Shown here piece after piece: positions 35,392 to 42,669 of a DNA stretch of 64,000 bases (its first letter is position 1; the number at the start of each line of letters is the position of its first letter). The translations under genes and the position numbers were made by a program. Origin of the DNA: Thermogemmata fonticola (GTDB lineage: Bacteria; Planctomycetota; Planctomycetia; Gemmatales; Gemmataceae); the NCBI RefSeq assembly GCF_013694095.1, contig NZ_JACEFB010000017.1:22789-86788 (forward strand). The letters run 5' to 3'. The notes beneath the pieces were generated by a model. It saw only the letters and a program-made list of their open reading frames with translations. It was not told where the DNA came from and did no database searches.

Positions 35392-35457
35392 GGTTGAGCC
35401 GGAGTAGGGTTGAGCCGGCCGCTGCCGGCGATGTGGAAGCGGAGTAAGGTTGGGCCG
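35374..35457 (+). repeat. Repeated 3' end of the operon's last gene
   Basis: CGGAGTAGGGTTGAGC, which contains the TAG stop, is tandemly duplicated (35384-35399 and 35400-35415). A longer copy of the gene end (28 bp with three mismatches, including ATGTGGAAGCGGAGTA) recurs at 35430-35457, 56 bp downstream of the original. Confidence 0.9.
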
Positions 35458-35595
35458 ACTACCGGCACGGCGGATGTGCTGGGCCAGCTTCCTACGTACT
35501 GGCAGGACGTATCTGGGGCCAGACGAGACGGGTTCCAGCCGCTCGGCCCTGGGGCTTGCGATTGGCCCTGGGGTTTGCGCTGGGGCTTTCCCGCC

Positions 35596-35826
35596 TCACT
35601 CCGTCTTACCGTGCCGGCAGACCTCCACCCGGTTGATCAGGCGGCGGCGGCCAATCGAGGGCCGAAGCGACTCCTGCGCCAACTGCTTCATGTAGTAACT
35701 CGTGACCTTTCCTAGGATGATCACTTCCTGGTCGTTGACCACGACCTGCAACCGGCGAAGTTGGGGGAGAGGACTGTTCTGGAGAATGTCGGCCGGCTCC
35801 ATGCGAGGGGTGACAGTCGCGTTCAT
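35596..35826 (-). CDS. Small BON-domain protein
   Basis: 76 residues; ATG 35826 is preceded by AGGAG 10-14 bases upstream. The second half is a compact BON domain (LRRLQVVVNDQEVIILGKVTSYYMKQLAQ, then INRVEV), with the typical beta-alpha-beta pattern, VxGxVxS-like turn and terminal V-x-N-x-V strand. BON domains bind phospholipid or other macromolecules; single-domain versions are frequent in Gemmataceae. No signal peptide is visible. It is convergent with the preceding operon. Confidence 0.7.
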   Translation of the reverse strand: MNATVTPRMEPADILQNSPLPQLRRLQVVVNDQEVIILGKVTSYYMKQLAQESLRPSIGRRRLINRVEVCRHGKTE

Positions 35827-36214
35827 AAATCACTTCACTCCTACGGTGTCCGTGCTTCATGCCCTGCAAGCGGTGGGGAGTTGTTCGCCCACGGCCTCCG
35901 TCTCAGCCGCGCGCCGCCACCGCTCCACCTGAGTGTTGGCAGAGTCCCTTCCCGGCGAAACGGCCCTCCTGGGATGCCGGTTCGCTTCCTGCACCACGCG
36001 ACAGCACAGAAACACAAACGTCATGATGGGAGAAACTGGTCCATTCCTTGGGTCAGCCGGGCGATCGCGACAATCCTGTCCCGGTCCCGAATGGGGCGAA
36101 GGAATATAACCATATTCATGGTAAGCCGTCGCGGAGGCCTTTGCAACGAAAAAATCCAATTTTTTTTCCAAGCCTTCCTATCAGCCCGGCGGTCCGCGGG
36201 GCGGGGGTGAGGGC
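35827..36214. other. Intergenic region, no gene seen
   Basis: Divergent spacer between the BON gene and the membrane protein at 36215. An AT-richer stretch (about 36100-36180, with a run of T near 36160) precedes the plus-strand gene. No confident promoter boxes. Confidence 0.4.
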
Positions 36215-38044
36215 GTGAAAACCGAGGGTTTGGTGTTTTTCCGCTTCTTATCCTGGGGTGATGCACCAAGGCGGATGCTGGCGGCGAGCCTCTGCCAGCA
36301 TGGCGGGGGTTGGCTGGCGGCCGCCACGCTGTTGGCCGTTGGCGGCCCGCTGTTTGTCTGCATGCCGCCGTGGACCGATGTGACGCTCTACGACCTGGCG
36401 GCGCGGAATGTGCTGCGCGGCGGCGTCCATTACCGGGATGTGTTTGATACCAACTTTCCGGGCATGGTCTGGTGTTTCGCTCTGCTCCGTTGGTTGGTTG
36501 GTTCCAGCTCCGAATGGCTCCGCCTCGCTGATCTGGTGGTGATCGGCAGCGCGGTGGCCGCCTTGGCGGTGGGGTTGAAGCGCGGGGGAGTGCCGCCCTC
36601 CCGGCTGGGTTGGTTCGTGGCGGCGTGTGCCCTCTTTTATCTGTTCCTCAGCGAATTCAATCACGTGCAGCGGGATGGGTGGATGCTGCTGCCGGCCCTA
36701 TTGGCCCTGGAGGTGCGGTGGCGGCGGTGGCGGCTCGGCCACGACCTGTCAGGGCAGTGTTCCTTCCGGCGGCATAGGCTGGCGGTGGGTGAAGGCATGC
36801 TCTGGGGGGTCGGAGTGTGGCTCAAGCCGCATGTCAGCATCCCGGCGCTGGCTGTGGTGGGAGCCGGTGTCGTACTGCTTTATCGCCGCGGCGGATGGCG
36901 TATCCTGGCCGGGGATAGCGCCGCTGTGCTGGCCGGGGGGCTACTCTGCGGTGCAGCCGGGATCGCCTGGCTAATGGCTACCGGAGCCTGGCCGTACTTC
37001 CTGGACATCCTGACCCGTTGGGTGCCCGGTTATCTGAGCTACTGGCCGGAGGGCCTCGCCTTTCGGGCTGGTTACCTTTTCCGGTGCTTTGGTCCCTGGA
37101 GTGCCTTGCATGCCTTGGCCCTGCCAATCGCGGCTTACTGGCTGTATCGCCTGATCGCCATCCGCGCACTTCCTGGTACCAGTCTGGCTCCTGGTTCCTC
37201 AACGTCCATGAAAAGGCTAAGCGATGATAGCGGTGATCAAGGTGAAGGGCCGATCGGGATAACCCTCCTGGCGGCCTTATATGTTGGGTGGTTGCTGCAA
37301 GTGGTGGTCGTGCAAAAGCCGTTCGATTACGCCCATGTTCCCCCAGTGTTCCTGGCCCTCGCCCTGCTGACGGTCGGGGGCTGGAATGCCAGCAAGCTCC
37401 TGGTGCTGGGAGTGCTCGCCGGTTCGCTGCTGCTGCAAGTACCGCCGGTGTCTGCGGCATGGCAGCGGATGCAACAATTCCCCCTGCTCGAACGCTGGAC
37501 GGCCCATCCGCTTTTGGACCGAGAGCGCACCGGCCTTTGGCTCCGTTGCTGGACAGAAGGCAGCACGCCGGAATTGCGCAACCGCTTGGGGCTGTACATC
37601 GATTGCCATTGCGCCACGAATTGGGAGGACCTGGCTCAAGTCGCGGACTATTTGCGGCAAGTGCACCCGCCGCTCCAGGATGGCGAGCTGAATTGCTGGC
37701 ATGACGGCACGCATCCCCTGTACCTCCTCCTGAATCTGGAGCCGGCGACGCGGTACCTGCACTATGGCACGGCCTTCTCCATCCGCGCACGAGTGGGGGA
37801 GATCGCCGAGGCGGTGGCCTGGAGCCGCCAGCGCTACGTGGTGAGCGATCTCTACCCTGTTCTCCCGGACATTTCTCCTGACCAATTACCGGTAGCGGAC
37901 GGCCAGGAACTCCACTTGCCCCGGGACTTTCCCGCACCCTACCGCCAGCTCTTTCCCTGGAATCAGCCGCTGGTTTTCCGCTGGGGCCGGTATTGCGTCC
38001 ACAAGGTGGAAGGTCCGCTCGGCGTGATCGACATCCACCCTTGA
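36215..38044 (+). CDS. GT-C-like multi-pass membrane protein
   Basis: 609 residues with about nine to eleven membrane segments in the first 430 residues and a soluble C-terminal part of ~170 residues. The first loop after segment one holds YDLAARNVLRGGVHYRDVFDTNFPG, the acidic-loop position and wording typical of GT-C lipid-linked sugar transferases (PMT/ArnT/GT39-type: 'G..pYrD.fd..pPg'). FNHVQRDGW and the long C-terminal domain fit too. Donor and acceptor are unknown. The start is GTG 36215; ATG 36275 is an alternative. Confidence 0.7.
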   Translation: MKTEGLVFFRFLSWGDAPRRMLAASLCQHGGGWLAAATLLAVGGPLFVCMPPWTDVTLYDLAARNVLRGGVHYRDVFDTNFPGMVWCFALLRWLVGSSSEWLRLADLVVIGSAVAALAVGLKRGGVPPSRLGWFVAACALFYLFLSEFNHVQRDGWMLLPALLALEVRWRRWRLGHDLSGQCSFRRHRLAVGEGMLWGVGVWLKPHVSIPALAVVGAGVVLLYRRGGWRILAGDSAAVLAGGLLCGAAGIAWLMATGAWPYFLDILTRWVPGYLSYWPEGLAFRAGYLFRCFGPWSALHALALPIAAYWLYRLIAIRALPGTSLAPGSSTSMKRLSDDSGDQGEGPIGITLLAALYVGWLLQVVVVQKPFDYAHVPPVFLALALLTVGGWNASKLLVLGVLAGSLLLQVPPVSAAWQRMQQFPLLERWTAHPLLDRERTGLWLRCWTEGSTPELRNRLGLYIDCHCATNWEDLAQVADYLRQVHPPLQDGELNCWHDGTHPLYLLLNLEPATRYLHYGTAFSIRARVGEIAEAVAWSRQRYVVSDLYPVLPDISPDQLPVADGQELHLPRDFPAPYRQLFPWNQPLVFRWGRYCVHKVEGPLGVIDIHP

Positions 38045-38231
38045 AGCCAGCTCGTCGAGGTTCGGGGGAGAGTGTTTGTCCCGGCGGGGGTATGAGTCCG
38101 TCCCAGCGCATCAGGAGCGGATGCGCTCATAGCGGCCCTGTCGGTTCGGAGTATAATGGCAAAGTAGCTCAGACCCATGTCGGACGCGGAGAAGGAAGGT
38201 AAGAATCGATCAGCCGAAGGAGGGAAGCAGC

Positions 38232-38702
38232 ATGGCTCTGACGTTAACTTCACCGGCATTTAGCCACGGCGGCGAGATTCCCACGGAATACACTTGTGAA
38301 GGGCCGGATGTGTCCCCGGAGCTGCGCTGGTCCGGTGCGCCTCCCGGAACGCAGAGCTTCGCCCTGATCGTGGATGATCCCGATGCGCCCGATCCCGCGG
38401 CGCCCAAGATGACCTGGGTGCATTGGGTGCTCTACAACCTACCCGCGGACTGCACCGGCTTGGCCAAGGATGTCCGCCAGTTGCCGGCGGGGACCTGTGA
38501 AGGACTCAATGACTGGAAACGCACCGGCTACGGCGGACCTTGCCCCCCCATCGGGCGGCATCGCTACTTCTTCAAACTGTACGCTCTAGATACCGTCCTG
38601 CCGGATTTGGGCACGCCGACCAAGGACCGGCTCCTCCAGGCCATGCAAGGCCACATCCTGGCTCAGGCGGAACTGATGGGCACCTATCAGAAGAAGAAAT
38701 AG
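38232..38702 (+). CDS. YbhB/YbcL-type phosphatidylethanolamine-binding-like protein
   Basis: 156 residues; ATG has GAAGGAGGGAAG upstream. The bacterial PEBP/Raf-kinase-inhibitor-like family is recognised from IPTEYTCEGPDVSPELRWSG, FALIVDDPDAPD (the DPD anion-binding motif), VHWVLYNLPAD, and the GYGGPCPPIGRHRYFFKLYALD block that closes the ligand pocket. No signal peptide, so probably cytoplasmic. The ligand is unknown in bacteria. Not obviously linked to its neighbours. Confidence 0.94.
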   Translation: MALTLTSPAFSHGGEIPTEYTCEGPDVSPELRWSGAPPGTQSFALIVDDPDAPDPAAPKMTWVHWVLYNLPADCTGLAKDVRQLPAGTCEGLNDWKRTGYGGPCPPIGRHRYFFKLYALDTVLPDLGTPTKDRLLQAMQGHILAQAELMGTYQKKK

Positions 38703-38800
38703 GGAGCGTGCGCCGGGGGTGGGTTCTGCCTCCTCCCCGGACGGGTGAAGGAGGCGGAGGGTTTGCGGCAGGGCCCAGGAGCACACGGTTTTCCGGATGC

Positions 38801-38944
38801 ATGATGTGGCTAGCGGGCTGCCGACCCAAGCGGCGGATCGACCCCGGCGGCCTGGAGGAGTGGTACGGCAGCAACGGCGTAATCCCACGCTGCTCCGCCC
38901 TGGGCCAAGTGCTGCGTCAGCCCTGTGACACTGGGGAGTCCTGA
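38801..38944 (+). CDS. Possible 47-residue ORF directly upstream of the ECF sigma factor gene
   Basis: ATG 38801 to TGA 38942-38944, ending two bases before the sigma factor ATG (TGATCATG). The product begins MMWLAGC, which by chance or design is a lipobox-like sequence, and continues with a polar stretch (DPGGLEEWYGSNGV). No clear ribosome binding site. It is listed because such close spacing would allow translational coupling; it could equally be chance. Confidence 0.25.
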   Translation: MMWLAGCRPKRRIDPGGLEEWYGSNGVIPRCSALGQVLRQPCDTGES

Positions 38945-38946
38945 TC

Positions 38947-39546
38947 ATGGCCGAACCCACACCCCCGCGCGATGACCGCGATCTCGTCGCCGCCTATCAG
39001 GCCGGCAGTGATACGGCCGCGCAGATTCTCTTCGACCGCTATTGCGAGAAGTTGCTCCGCTTGGCTCGCCGCCGCATCGGCCAGCGCCTCCTGAAACGCA
39101 TCGACCCGGAGGATGTGATCCAATCCGCCTTCCGCACCTTCTTCGTCCACCTGCGCAAAAGCGACTTCAGCTTTGCTGAGGAAAGCGATCTGTTCAAGCT
39201 GCTCGTGCGGCTGACGGTGCACAAAACCCTCCGGCAGATCGCCCACCACCGGGCCGCCAAACGCGATCCCGCCCGCGAAGTCGTGAATGTTTTGGACGAC
39301 CGGGACCTGATGGAACAGTTGATCTCCCAGGAGCCGCCGCCGGAAGCGGAAGTGACCCTCGTGGAAGAGATGGAGCGCTTCTTCGCCCGCCTCTCCGACT
39401 TCGAGTGCAAGGTCCTGGAACTGCGCTTGCAGGGATATTCCACCTCCGAGATCGCCCAGAAGCTCCAAACTTACGATCGCAAAATCCGGCGGGTCCTGGA
39501 ACGGATCGAAAAGCTGGCCCATCAGCACGCCGCCGAGTCCGGCTGA
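38947..39546 (+). CDS. ECF-type RNA polymerase sigma factor
   Basis: 199 residues. Region 2 is LVAAYQAGSDTAAQILFDRYCEKLLRLARRRIG with the promoter-melting block RIDPEDVIQSAFRTFFVHL. Region 4 is LSDFECKVLELRLQGYSTSEIAQKL followed by the helix-turn-helix end KIRRVLERI. The linker between them is long and charged, as in the planctomycete ECF groups often encoded near Ser/Thr kinases. No anti-sigma factor gene is adjacent, so control is more likely by a kinase or by expression. Confidence 0.93.
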   Translation: MAEPTPPRDDRDLVAAYQAGSDTAAQILFDRYCEKLLRLARRRIGQRLLKRIDPEDVIQSAFRTFFVHLRKSDFSFAEESDLFKLLVRLTVHKTLRQIAHHRAAKRDPAREVVNVLDDRDLMEQLISQEPPPEAEVTLVEEMERFFARLSDFECKVLELRLQGYSTSEIAQKLQTYDRKIRRVLERIEKLAHQHAAESG

Positions 39547-39583
39547 CCGGAAATGCGCTCTTCCCGCAGCGTCAGCCCTGGGA

Positions 39584-39854
39584 TCACACCGTGGCCTTCG
39601 CGACAGCGAGGTCCTGGAGTGCTGTTTTGAGTCTGGTCTCATATTCGGCTTCGAGTTCCTGGCGGATTTGTTTTTGGATCTTGTCCTTTTCTGGTTCCAG
39701 CTCGTGTTCTGTTTTTTGGGTCAGCTCGGTTGCGAGCCGGGTGAGTTCTTCCCTCTGTCGGATTTCCAATTCGGGGAGGATGTAAAATAGAACACAGCGA
39801 TCAGGGTGCCTGCGGTGAGGGTGCGCCTAGTAAGAATAGGATTCAACTGGTCAT
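39584..39854 (-). pseudogene. Frameshifted small membrane/coiled-coil protein gene (tentative)
   Basis: ATG 39854 has an AGGAGACTCC ribosome binding site, but its frame stops after three codons (M-T-S-stop). In a neighbouring frame the sequence continues as a membrane helix (LTAGTLIAVFYF). After a further shift near 39788 it continues as a charged coiled coil (EELTRLATELTQKTEHELEP) to a stop at 39584. Joining the frames would give a ~90-residue single-pass protein with a coiled-coil tail. Two frameshifts suggest decay, unless the start is wrong. Adjacent to the ECF sigma gene on the opposite strand. Confidence 0.35.
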
Positions 39855-40131
39855 TGGAGTCTCCTGGGAACGATTACGAATGCGTCTTGGGAAGAATTGT
39901 TTCGCTCTTAATGTCGACCTATGCTTCGTGCAAGTTGTATGCGGTCTTGTGCGTTGGTGTTGCTCTTTTGTGGTTTTGCCCTGCGTTGTTGCGGGGTGGG
40001 ATTGGACAGTGGTAAGATCGGGTTGTAAGGGTGCGATTTTTGCTACGTAGCAAAAATCTCCTTTCCAGAGGTCCGATGTCATTTACCTGAACCAGTCCTG
40101 AACCCGTGACTGTCCAAAAGGAGGTGCTGCT

Positions 40132-40593
40132 GTGCCGCTTTCGTTCTTCTGTCCGTTTTGCTCGGCCCGTTTGCTGGTGGCCGATCACATGGTTGGACGC
40201 CAGGTTCAGTGCCCGAATTGTGGTGAACGGCTTCTGATTCCGGAGCTATCACCTCCGCCGTCGTCTTCGGGTCCTGCCGAGGTCCCGAGTTCCAGTTCTC
40301 CGGTACCAAGGTCTCTGCCTCCAGTTCCGAATCTCCCGGAGCCGACGGTCATTTACCAACCGGTCGTGGTGCAACCGCCCCTGTCGAGTCCGTTTGACTT
40401 TTCCGAAGCGACTAGTCCGCCCAGTCGGATCACCATCACTCATCGTCACAGTGACTCGTTCGGGACAGCCTTCGGGAGTTCCTTCGGGAGTGCGCTGGGC
40501 GGCTTTCTTGGCTCAATGGTCGCTGTTGCCATTGTTCTTATTGTGCTTCTCGGTCTGTGTTTGCTCACCGCCGTGTTTTCCGGGTTAAAGTAA
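40132..40593 (+). CDS. Zinc-ribbon protein with C-terminal membrane helix
   Basis: 153 residues, GTG start at 40132 supported by AAAAGGAGG. The N-terminus is a classic zinc ribbon (FCPFCSARL then VQCPNCGERLLIP, two CxxC pairs). A Ser/Pro-rich linker (about 42-90) leads to a Gly/Ser segment and a C-terminal membrane helix (GSMVAVAIVLIVLLGLCLLTAVFSG). In similar planctomycete proteins the membrane helix is followed by an extracytoplasmic domain; here translation ends right after it, and a matching domain fragment lies out of frame ~100 bp downstream, so the gene may be truncated. Confidence 0.8.
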   Translation: MPLSFFCPFCSARLLVADHMVGRQVQCPNCGERLLIPELSPPPSSSGPAEVPSSSSPVPRSLPPVPNLPEPTVIYQPVVVQPPLSSPFDFSEATSPPSRITITHRHSDSFGTAFGSSFGSALGGFLGSMVAVAIVLIVLLGLCLLTAVFSGLK

Positions 40594-40917
40594 AGTCAGA
40601 GGACCACCCCCGTCCCGTAGGGTTACACCGGACGAATCCGCCCGCTACCAATGGTGCTTTGGTTCCGAACAGTTAGGGGCAAACGTCCAAGGATCCCAAG
40701 ATCGCCAAAACGACGCCGTCGGTTCCTCCGACGACCGAGGCTTCCAGCTGGGTCGATGTCAGTCAGGTTGCCTTACGTCATGGCGACTTGCAGGTCCGTG
40801 TCTTCCGTGTAGCGATTGGTAAGGTGGTCCTCGAATATCTGTTTGAGTTGGCCTTCTCCGCGAGGCACCGGCTGGCGGCCTCGCTCGAACGATTGCGGGC
40901 ATTCCGCCGTCCCAAGT
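40594..40917. other. Intergenic region with a decayed coding fragment
   Basis: Lies between two convergent genes. It contains no intact gene; the protein-like fragment in it is listed separately. Nothing else recognised. Confidence 0.5.
40689..40850 (+). pseudogene. Out-of-frame remnant of the zinc-ribbon protein's C-terminal domain
   Basis: The plus frame through 40689-40850 reads Pro/Thr-rich linker (KTTPSVPPTTEASS), then SWVDVSQVALRHGDLQVRV and FRVAIGKVVLEYLF. This 'W-V-D-x-S ... V-x-V' strand pattern is what follows the membrane helix in comparable planctomycete proteins. It is in a different frame from the gene at 40132-40593 and has no start of its own. It runs into the 3' end of the opposite-strand gene, where similarity fades. 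Confidence 0.5.
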
Positions 40918-42633
40918 TTATTCCGACAGCGGAATGGGAACGAGCAGGCTTTCCAGCGGCGCGGGCCGGCCCTGGGCTTCCAGGAGGAAGCGCTCGATGG
41001 GGAAACGGCGCTGGAGTTCGCAGCGGGGGGAAGCAGCATGGCGGCTGCGCACGAGGGTGAGGGCGGGCAAGGGTTGAGGGGAGGCCAGCAGCAGGAAGAA
41101 TTCGCGGGTTTCCTTCTCTCCGGTCAGGATATCGACGATCCGAAATGCCTCCGCCTCCCGCGGGGTCAGGATGTGCTCGCCCCTTTTCAGGAACCCGCCC
41201 CGATTGGTTTCCACCGTCTCGATGTGGCCCGTGCACCAGATCATCAGCAGCGTGAAATGGACATCCTGGGGCGCCTGGAGGCGCAGCCGGAACGGTTCCC
41301 CTTTTCGCACCCGTCGCAGGGGTTGGCCTTGGGACGAAATCAATTCCGCCTGCCATCCTTTCGGAAGGTTGGCGGGGGAAGCAGCGGAGCGGTACCAAGC
41401 TGTCACGGGCTGCCGTCCCGGAGGAAGAGCAGAGGCGGGTAAAGGCAAAGTGTGGAAGGGGCGCGGCACAGGACCGCAGGGCGCCTCTTTTTCCCGCCCC
41501 GCCGGCGGCCAGCCTTGCCGTTCCAGACTCTCAGCCAGGGCCGTTAGGTTGCGCAACTCTTCGGCCAGAGGGGAGGAAGAAGCCAAATATGCACTCAGCC
41601 AATCCCCACGCAGATACGGAACGGGACGGATCAAGCGAGCCGCCTGGAGGTAGTCCTGAATGGCGGACGGCCAGCGCGAGGCGCCCTCCGCATTTTCCAC
41701 GAAGGGATACTCCAGCAGCAGCAGATCGTATGGTGACAAGGGATAGACACCGGCAGGGGCGCCCTGTTGCAGGCGGAGGAATAACTCCCGGCTGTGCCAG
41801 TGCGCCTCGCGGATGTCGAAGCGGAAGACCGTGGCCGGGGGGTCGATTGGCACCAGTTCCTGGAGGCCGCACTGTTGCAAGTGGCGGCGTAACTCGCTTT
41901 CCAGGGACCGCAGCGTGGGGCTGCCCAACTGGGGTGGGACGCAGTGAGCCAGGGAGACATAGCGGCCGTAGGGGGCATCTCGGCCCCGTTGGGCCAGATC
42001 GCGCACCAGTGTGGTCAGAATGTAGTCCTCATCGAAAGCGGCGGGGAACGCTGGGGCGCCGGCTGCGATCCACTCCCGCAGAAGGCGGACCTCTTCGGGT
42101 TTGGGCCGGGGCCGATTCCCCGGCGGCATCGACCCTTCTTCCAGGAAGTGCACAATCTGCGAAGCGGAGGGTTCCCCCGGCTTGACCCAGGGCACGGGCA
42201 GGTCCTGCCGCAGCAAAGACTCCGCGTGGGAAATCACCAGCCGCCCTTGCTTTTTCGCTCCGCCGTGGCATTCACGGCAGTACTGGTGCAGAATGTGGCG
42301 GGCTGCCAGGGCCAGATCGCCGCGCCGCTGCTCCGTATTGATCGGCCCCTGAGAAGGGGGCGCAGGCTGCTCCGAGGGCGGGAGCTTTGTGGAGGATGAC
42401 TGTGGTTCTGCCTGCACCGCCTGGTGAAACTCCGCATTCCCAGCCACAAGCCACGTCAGCCCGGCTGCTGCCCCCCACCCCACGATAAGCCGGAAGGAGG
42501 AATACCAGCAGCGGCAGCCCTTCGGCCGAGGGGACAGAGCCGCGCGAGAATCACGGTCCCCAGCGGACGCTCGCTTCGCGGGACCATTCACGCCGCCGTC
42601 GGAGAACGTCTTGGGTTTGCCTGCTGTTGGCAT
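40918..42633 (-). CDS. Membrane-anchored protein with planctomycete cytochrome c domain
   Basis: 571 residues. A basic N-terminus precedes one membrane segment (about 48-65, LIVGWGAAAGLTWLVAG). A planctomycete cytochrome-type domain follows: heme motif CRECH in HILHQYCRECHGGAKKQG near residue 115, then GSMPPGNRPRPKPEEVRLLREWIAAGAP, the usual distal-Met region. Beyond this, ~370 residues are of unknown family, without DUF1549 or DUF1553. The C-terminus has a beta-sandwich look (GEPFRLRLQAPQDVHFTLLMIW). It starts 36 bp after the stop of an ABC-2 permease gene on the same strand. Confidence 0.75.
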   Translation of the reverse strand: MPTAGKPKTFSDGGVNGPAKRASAGDRDSRAALSPRPKGCRCWYSSFRLIVGWGAAAGLTWLVAGNAEFHQAVQAEPQSSSTKLPPSEQPAPPSQGPINTEQRRGDLALAARHILHQYCRECHGGAKKQGRLVISHAESLLRQDLPVPWVKPGEPSASQIVHFLEEGSMPPGNRPRPKPEEVRLLREWIAAGAPAFPAAFDEDYILTTLVRDLAQRGRDAPYGRYVSLAHCVPPQLGSPTLRSLESELRRHLQQCGLQELVPIDPPATVFRFDIREAHWHSRELFLRLQQGAPAGVYPLSPYDLLLLEYPFVENAEGASRWPSAIQDYLQAARLIRPVPYLRGDWLSAYLASSSPLAEELRNLTALAESLERQGWPPAGREKEAPCGPVPRPFHTLPLPASALPPGRQPVTAWYRSAASPANLPKGWQAELISSQGQPLRRVRKGEPFRLRLQAPQDVHFTLLMIWCTGHIETVETNRGGFLKRGEHILTPREAEAFRIVDILTGEKETREFFLLLASPQPLPALTLVRSRHAASPRCELQRRFPIERFLLEAQGRPAPLESLLVPIPLSE

Positions 42634-42669
42634 AGCGAGGAACCATGCAATTCCCCCTCGGCGGGGTGT

